Below are positions 23,205 to 28,224 of a DNA stretch of 28,224 nt, in pieces. The first letter of the stretch is position 1. Each line of letters starts with the position of its first letter. Where the stretch lies: the NCBI GenBank assembly GCA_002691095.1, contig NZGU01000022.1, positions 44,869-73,092 of the forward strand, given 5' to 3'. The DNA is from Kiritimatiellaceae bacterium. GTDB taxonomy: Bacteria; Verrucomicrobiota; Kiritimatiellia; Kiritimatiellales; Pontiellaceae. Made by a program: the position numbers and the translations under genes. The notes beneath the pieces were generated by a model. That model was not told the origin of the DNA, searched no databases, and was given only the letters and a program-made list of their open reading frames with translations.

Positions 23205-24503
23205 ATGAAAAAACATGTAAAGTCTAGTGCAGCGCTGGTTAGTCTTGGGATCCACGTTATCCTCGTCTTAGTTGCGGTCTCTTTTGTTGCGGTTACGGTT
23301 ATTCAAAGGGAGGAACAAAACTTTGAGGCAAAACCGGTGCAACGGCCGAAGATGCAGTTGCGGAAATTGCAGGTGCCGGTGAATGTGAAAAAACGGAAAA
23401 TGCCGAAACCTAAATTGCGCAAACAGATTTTGGTGAAACCCAAGAAGAACGTGCCGGTACCAGAGATTAAAATGCCGGAGATTACAGGTGTTAAGGGGGG
23501 AATTGGTTCGGCTGCTGGAGAGGCTGTTGGAGGTTCTGCGTTAGGATTCACGGCGCCGGAAATTGAGGTGTTCGGGATCAAAGGCAAGGGCGAGAAAATT
23601 TTTCTCTGCCTAGATGCCACGGGGGACATGATGTGGGATGAAATGGGGGGCTTGCGGGCCTATACCATTATCAAAGAGGAGCTGGTTAATATTGTGCGCG
23701 GACTGCCGCCGACCGCGCTTTTCAATGTGGCGGTGTATGAAAATGAGGATACGGTCTTGTTGTTTCCCAAACTAATGGCCGTGAGTGCACAGAACGTCGA
23801 GAAGTTTGAGCGTTGGATTATGCCGCTCAACTCGGTTCAATCAAACATGGACAACAATGATTATGGCATTCGTACGTTGGGCGAAGGTGGGTATCCCAAT
23901 GATGAGTCTTTGTTGCACGGTAGATTTGAAAAACAGGAGTTGTGGTATCGTCCGGCGCTGCTGGCAATGAAGCAGCAGGCGGATGCGGTTTTCTTGTTAA
24001 CTTCTTATTGGGGCCATCAACGGATTAAGTTGGAGGATCGCTCGGCTAGTTGGTATGAGAGCAGTGCGGGTCGTCGGTGGAAGGAGTGTTTTGAGAAGGC
24101 AAAGGAGATGTTGATTGAGGATAATCGACGCCGACGGGAAGCGGGCGAACCACCGCGGGTTTTGAACACGAGCAATGCTTGGGAGATGAATCGCGCCTAT
24201 TTTCCGGATATCGAGCGCCCGCCTGAGCCGGAATTTTATTATCACAAACCGGATGAATTTGCGCGGGCTATGATAGAGACGCGGAAGCTGCATGCAGCTC
24301 CAACCGTTGGGTTGACGAGTGGCATTCGAAAGAAAAAACAGGTGGATTTCACCTTTAACGTCGTGCGGTTCGCGAAAAAAGATTCATATGAAGAGTGGTA
24401 TGACGGTCGAACGGATGATAACTTCAAAAAACTGACTTCCTTGTTGCGAGGTGACTTTGAGATGATACCTGGGTTGGATGCTATACAAAGTGTTTTGGAT
24501 TAA
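23205..24503 (+). CDS. Membrane-anchored vWA-domain protein with TonB-like N-terminus
   Basis: The 432-residue protein starts with a short basic tail and one transmembrane helix (about residues 9-33). A periplasmic Lys/Pro-rich stretch with PKP-type repeats (42-92) recalls TonB-family energy transducers, followed by a Gly-rich hinge (95-115). From 120 on it resembles a von Willebrand A domain: IKGKGEKIFLCLDATGDM at 125-142, where DATGD replaces the classic DxSxS metal motif, and an FLLTSYWG strand further on. The metal site is therefore probably altered. It is the first gene of an operon with two secreted TPR-type proteins. The ATG has no Shine-Dalgarno sequence; a -10 box lies 8 nt upstream. 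Role in envelope complex assembly is inference. Confidence 0.75.
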   Translation: MKKHVKSSAALVSLGIHVILVLVAVSFVAVTVIQREEQNFEAKPVQRPKMQLRKLQVPVNVKKRKMPKPKLRKQILVKPKKNVPVPEIKMPEITGVKGGIGSAAGEAVGGSALGFTAPEIEVFGIKGKGEKIFLCLDATGDMMWDEMGGLRAYTIIKEELVNIVRGLPPTALFNVAVYENEDTVLLFPKLMAVSAQNVEKFERWIMPLNSVQSNMDNNDYGIRTLGEGGYPNDESLLHGRFEKQELWYRPALLAMKQQADAVFLLTSYWGHQRIKLEDRSASWYESSAGRRWKECFEKAKEMLIEDNRRRREAGEPPRVLNTSNAWEMNRAYFPDIERPPEPEFYYHKPDEFARAMIETRKLHAAPTVGLTSGIRKKKQVDFTFNVVRFAKKDSYEEWYDGRTDDNFKKLTSLLRGDFEMIPGLDAIQSVLD

Positions 24504-27492
24504 AAATAGTATAGTAATGGGTGGCGTAGTGCTGGGGCTACTTACGGGTGTGTGCGCGCAGTCGCAGACACCTGCTGAACTGTTAAAAGCGGCTAATCTG
24601 GCGGTGTGTGAAGAGCGCTATGATGAAGCGGTTTCGTTGATGTATATCTATCTGAATGAGGTGGAGGATTCGAAGGCGGAACGAGTGATTGAGATCGCGC
24701 AGGACATGCGCTTTCGAATGGCTACTTTGCTCATTGAGCTTGAGCGAATTGATGAGGCGGCGGCAATTTTACAGATCTATCTGGAGCAACCTGCGTGTGC
24801 GTTTCCTCGAGCGGCGCATAAAATGATGGCAACGGCTCTGTATGAGATCGCGGATTATGAAGCAGCGGTGGAGGCCGTGCTGGCGGCATTAGCGTTTGAA
24901 CCGGAGGCGGTGCTTTCGGAAACCGGTGAGGAGGAGGAAGAGGAGCCGGATGTTTTTGAGCAGCTGAAGGTGAAGGAGGAGGAACCGCCGTATACGCTCG
25001 CTGAGGAGACGATGCTTCATCTGATGTTGGCGGAATCTTATTTTGCGTTGGGTCGCTGGGAAGAGTCGCTGGAACCGTTCGAGTTTGTGGTTGAAAATAC
25101 GGAGGATGATCAGCGTCGGGGCTATGCGATTATGCAGGTGGTGAATGCGCTGATCGAAATACCGGATTATGAGCGGATTGTGGCGTGGGTTCCTGCGCTG
25201 TATCGCACCGATGCACGGTATGATATTCGGGTGAATTTAGCCTTGTTGAACGCAGCGGCAGCCCTGTTTGCAGAGGGGGAGTATGCAGGAGCATTACCGC
25301 TTTACCGGATGATGATTCCTCGCGACGAGTTGATTGTTTTTCAGGAGGAGCGGCTTAAGGCGTTGCGGATTGAGGCGGGCTTGCCACCCGAGCTGGGTGC
25401 GGAAATGACGGCGGATGAGCAGCTGCTTTTTGGTGTGGTCGATGAGACGGAAGTGGCAACCAATGTGAAAGATGAGGCGAGTGGTGAGTGGCTGGAAAAA
25501 CCGAAGGCACTGATCGAGCAAGAGGAGTTGCTGGAGGCGTTGAAGGCGATGCCGCCGTATGAAGTGGATGTGGCGTATCGGATGGCGGAGATTTATCGGG
25601 TGGTGGAGCGTCCGTATGAAGCGCTGGCGTTTTTTGAAGAGGTGTATGGAATCAATCCAACCAATGAGATTGGTGAGCGGTCGGTGTTTGAGATGGTGGA
25701 GATATATCTGACGGCGCTGAAGCAGCCGGCGGAGGCGGAAGTGGTTGCGTTTTCGCATATGGAGCGTTTTCCAGAGGGATTGTTGCCGCGTCAGTTGGCC
25801 TATGCGTTGAACGGATATTATCAGCCGAAGGGTGAGATGGAGGCGGTGAAAGCGTTGAAGCCGTATTTGGATGGAATGGTGCGGTCGAACGAGGCTTCGA
25901 TTGTTCAGTATGATACGGAGCTCTATTTCATGCAGGCGGTGGCGGATTTGACATTGCTCGATTATGCGGGTGCGGGGACGGCGTTTCGTTATGTGCTGGA
26001 GGCGTTTCCGAATTCGCACCAGAGTGCGAACAGTTTGTATTGGTATGCGATGTCGAAGCTGTTTTTGCAGAAGTATGCGGAGGCGTTGCCGGATTTTGTG
26101 CGCTACCGGGAGAAGTTTGGAACGGGATCTTATGCGGCGACGTGTGTGTATCAAATCGGGGTGTGTCATTTTGGAATGGAAGCGTATGATGAAGCGCTTA
26201 CTTGGTTTTCGCGGGTGATTGAAGAGCATCCGGATGCGGATGTTTTTCCGGAAGCGAACAGTATGCGGGGCGATATTAACGGTTCGCGTGGATTGCTGGA
26301 TGAGGCGATTGTGGATTATGAGCGGGCGGTTGATGCGGCGCGGACGGTGAATCAGGCGACCTATCCGACGTTTCAAATGGCGGAGGTGTTTGAGGCGGAG
26401 GATCGGTATGAGCGTATTATTGCGTGCGTGGAGACCTATCTCTATCGGTGGGGTGAAGAGGCGGATGTGGCGAGAGCGCTTTTCTGGATTGGCAAAACGA
26501 AAATCCAACAGGGATTGCTGGACGAGGCAGTGGAGACCTATTTGGATGCGATCGTCACCTATGGTTCGAATCGGGAGCAAGAGGGTGTGGACTTGATGAT
26601 TGCGGAGTTGGTGAAAATCTCGAAGGTATTTCTGAAGGAGGAGCAGCGGAATCAGCTATTAGGATCGGTTCAGACGACCATTGCGGCTGCCGAAAGTGAG
26701 ACGCTGGCGTTGCGGTTGCGGGTGATGGAAGCGGAGCTGGAGGGGCGCGCGCTGGCATTGGGCGGGCAGTTGATTGAGGAGCTGGAAACGCTGGAGGAGG
26801 CTTCCCCTCCGGTATTGGCGGTTATCTGTGAAGCCTCGTTTGAGCAGGAGGATTATCGGCGGGCGGAAGAGATTTTAGAACTATTCGAACTCTATTTCCC
26901 GGATTCGGACTATCGGCGGGCGGCGTTCAAGTTGCGGGTTTCGGGTCTCATGCAGCAGAATGATTTTGAGGAGGCGTTGGCGACGATTGAGGAGGCACAG
27001 GAGCGATATGGCACCGAAGCAGATGTGTCTTGGACGCAGTTAATCAAGGCGGATGCGTTGCGGCGGTTGGGGCGTTTTGATGAGGCATCGGAGGCGAATG
27101 TGGGAGTACTGGGCGTGCGTGCGTGGCGGGGTGAGCCGATGGCGCAGGCTACCTATCAGCTCGGAGAGGTGGAAGAGTCGCGAGGCGAGGCGCGTAAAGC
27201 GTTTGCCTATTATCAGCGGACCTATTTTCAGTATAAGGGGCATGCGGGAGGCTATTGGGCGGCGGAGGCCTATCTGGCGAGTGCGCGTTGTTTGCAGGAG
27301 TTGGGATTGGAGAATGATCGTCGGAATACTTATCGGGCGATGCTGTTTGATCCGTTTGTGAGTTCGTTGCCGCAGAGTGAGGAGGCACGGGAGGTGCTGG
27401 GAGACGCGGAGGTTGCGGAGATTGAATTGTATATTCAGACGGGTGGTGTGACGAATATCACGGTTGAGTTGGAAGGAGCGGTTCAGCCATGA
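24478..27492 (+). CDS. Large exported TPR-repeat protein
   Basis: The 1004-residue protein is made mostly of helical tetratricopeptide-type repeats (for example ALFWIGKTKIQQGLLDEAVETYLDAI, and YWYAMSKLFLQKYAEALPDFVRYREKFG), with a short acidic insert near 145-165. An N-terminal signal peptide (residues 1-28, cleavage near VCA-QS) places it in the periplasm or outer membrane. I prefer the ATG at 24478, which overlaps the vWA gene by 26 nt, because it supplies the lysines of the signal peptide; ATG 24517 is the alternative. It resembles the TPR proteins found with TonB/ExbB/ExbD-type systems in related phyla, probably a scaffold. Its stop overlaps the next start by 4 nt (ATGA). Confidence 0.85.
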   Translation: MLYKVFWIKNSIVMGGVVLGLLTGVCAQSQTPAELLKAANLAVCEERYDEAVSLMYIYLNEVEDSKAERVIEIAQDMRFRMATLLIELERIDEAAAILQIYLEQPACAFPRAAHKMMATALYEIADYEAAVEAVLAALAFEPEAVLSETGEEEEEEPDVFEQLKVKEEEPPYTLAEETMLHLMLAESYFALGRWEESLEPFEFVVENTEDDQRRGYAIMQVVNALIEIPDYERIVAWVPALYRTDARYDIRVNLALLNAAAALFAEGEYAGALPLYRMMIPRDELIVFQEERLKALRIEAGLPPELGAEMTADEQLLFGVVDETEVATNVKDEASGEWLEKPKALIEQEELLEALKAMPPYEVDVAYRMAEIYRVVERPYEALAFFEEVYGINPTNEIGERSVFEMVEIYLTALKQPAEAEVVAFSHMERFPEGLLPRQLAYALNGYYQPKGEMEAVKALKPYLDGMVRSNEASIVQYDTELYFMQAVADLTLLDYAGAGTAFRYVLEAFPNSHQSANSLYWYAMSKLFLQKYAEALPDFVRYREKFGTGSYAATCVYQIGVCHFGMEAYDEALTWFSRVIEEHPDADVFPEANSMRGDINGSRGLLDEAIVDYERAVDAARTVNQATYPTFQMAEVFEAEDRYERIIACVETYLYRWGEEADVARALFWIGKTKIQQGLLDEAVETYLDAIVTYGSNREQEGVDLMIAELVKISKVFLKEEQRNQLLGSVQTTIAAAESETLALRLRVMEAELEGRALALGGQLIEELETLEEASPPVLAVICEASFEQEDYRRAEEILELFELYFPDSDYRRAAFKLRVSGLMQQNDFEEALATIEEAQERYGTEADVSWTQLIKADALRRLGRFDEASEANVGVLGVRAWRGEPMAQATYQLGEVEESRGEARKAFAYYQRTYFQYKGHAGGYWAAEAYLASARCLQELGLENDRRNTYRAMLFDPFVSSLPQSEEAREVLGDAEVAEIELYIQTGGVTNITVELEGAVQP

Positions 27493-28224
27493 TTCGCAAT
27501 GTTAGTCTTATGGTGATGTTTTTGGCGGGGGCTGTGTTGGGTCAGGCGGAACAGCCGACAGGCGTGCCGGCGCTGCTGGAGGCGGCGAATGGAAAGTCGA
27601 TTCGTGTTTTTCTGCAGGATGCATCGGACGGAAGCGTAACATTTTTACCGGTCGGGGCATCGCAGACAGCCACCATTCCGGCGGCTCGTGTGGCTCGGTT
27701 GGAATTTTTTCCGAAGGAAGATTTGGTGGAGATTGAGCGCCTGTTTATGGAGGAGCGTGAGCGGGATGCGTTAGATAGTTTTCTTGAGCCTTATGCACCG
27801 TTTATGGAGATTCCCAATGCGTTGCAGGCGCTCTATTTGTTGCAGGTGGCGGCGGATTGGCAGGTGCGTGATGTGGCGGCGGTTGAGCAGGCGGCTTCAA
27901 TGTTGGCGCGTTGTGCGGGGGATGAATTTTTCCAACAGCAGGGCGTGCGGTATGCGGCATTGGTTGCTATGGAACAGGGGGATGCGAATGAAGTTGAGAC
28001 GTGGTTGAGTCGGTTGCCATCAGCGGCAGCGCGTGCCTATCTGGAAGCGGAGCAGTTGCGAGTGCAAGAGCAGCCGGAGGAGGCGATGGAGGCGGTCATT
28101 AGAATGATTCGTAAACATGCTAACGAGGTGGATTGGCTCGGGCCGTGTGAGTTGCTGGCGGCGGAGATTTATATGCAGATGGCGATGACGAATTCGGCTA
28201 TAGAGACGGCGGGATTGGTGGAGC
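27489..28224 (+). CDS. Exported repeat protein, 5' part only (runs off window)
   Basis: The frame is open from the ATG at 27489 to the window edge (245 complete codons, no stop). The first 18 residues are hydrophobic with an Arg near the start and end in LGQAEQ, a signal peptide. Residues 33-75 form a small beta-rich segment (SIRVFLQDASDGSVTFLPV, then TIPAARVARLEFF). From about 80 on the chain is helical and Ala/Glu/Leu-rich, with TPR-like helix pairs such as AYLEAEQLRVQEQPEEAMEAVI. It overlaps the preceding TPR gene by 4 nt and belongs to the same operon. The gene is incomplete here, so its length and role are unknown; transport-energising genes may follow to the right. Confidence 0.8.
   Translation, partial: MIRNVSLMVMFLAGAVLGQAEQPTGVPALLEAANGKSIRVFLQDASDGSVTFLPVGASQTATIPAARVARLEFFPKEDLVEIERLFMEERERDALDSFLEPYAPFMEIPNALQALYLLQVAADWQVRDVAAVEQAASMLARCAGDEFFQQQGVRYAALVAMEQGDANEVETWLSRLPSAAARAYLEAEQLRVQEQPEEAMEAVIRMIRKHANEVDWLGPCELLAAEIYMQMAMTNSAIETAGLVE

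Noticed and set aside
25294..26580. 428-residue open frame on - opposite the TPR gene
   Set aside because: Composition is Arg/His/Leu/Ile-rich low complexity with no motifs, while the + frame has a signal peptide and clear TPR-like repeats.

Overview
The window reads as chromosomal core sequence from a Gram-negative-type bacterium, most likely of the PVC group (Kiritimatiellota or another Verrucomicrobiota lineage). This is inferred from gene content: a FloA/NfeD cluster with an extra beta-helix membrane protein, a secreted protein pairing an SHD1-like domain with a C39-like peptidase domain, and a vWA protein with a TonB-like N-terminus followed by large TPR proteins. No rRNA or tRNA gene is present to confirm the placement. 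There is no phage, insertion sequence, CRISPR array or obvious recent island. The + strand is strikingly G-rich over C whichever strand carries the gene, so + is probably the leading replication strand.

Layout. (1) 114-2968, + strand: a small membrane ORF, rluD, a degenerate uracil-DNA-glycosylase-like protein whose start overlaps the rluD stop, then an ECF sigma factor with a small single-pass membrane protein (candidate regulator), closed by a strong intrinsic terminator at 3002-3032. (2) 3038-5796, - strand: an operon of threonylcarbamoyl-AMP synthase, a YwlE-type phosphatase and a fused RpiB-GlyA protein. This is the ywlC-ywlE-rpiB-glyA order known from Bacillus, but with the last two genes joined. 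(3) 5884-8076, +: priA, overlapping tail-to-tail by 4 nt with the next block. (4) 8073-12507, -: an operon of a SurA/PpiD-like chaperone, fxsA, a HAD-UbiA fusion and a PfkB-family kinase, behind a clear sigma-70-type promoter. (5) 12608-15869, -: nfeD, a beta-helix/multi-TM protein, floA and a proline-rich membrane-anchored protein, a membrane-microdomain cluster. (6) 15900-18395, -: eno with its own promoter and terminator, then ftsB-like and thiD as a second unit. (7) 18504-20691: a secreted SHD1-C39 peptidase-like protein, divergent from a TatD-family hydrolase. (8) 20741-22684, +: a two-subunit sodium/solute symporter (DUF4212 plus ActP/VC_2705-like), preceded by a run of ten G. (9) 22692-28224: a small anchored protein on -, divergent from a + operon of a vWA protein, a 1004-residue TPR protein and a third secreted protein that runs off the window.

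Most genes are housekeeping. The unusual points are the RpiB-GlyA fusion, the dead-looking UDG homologue tied to rluD, the four-gene flotillin cluster, the envelope vWA/TPR operon, the strong strand asymmetry, and several genes whose -10 element lies only 6-8 nt before the start codon, which suggests leaderless mRNAs. I did not find a clearly new defence or mobile system.
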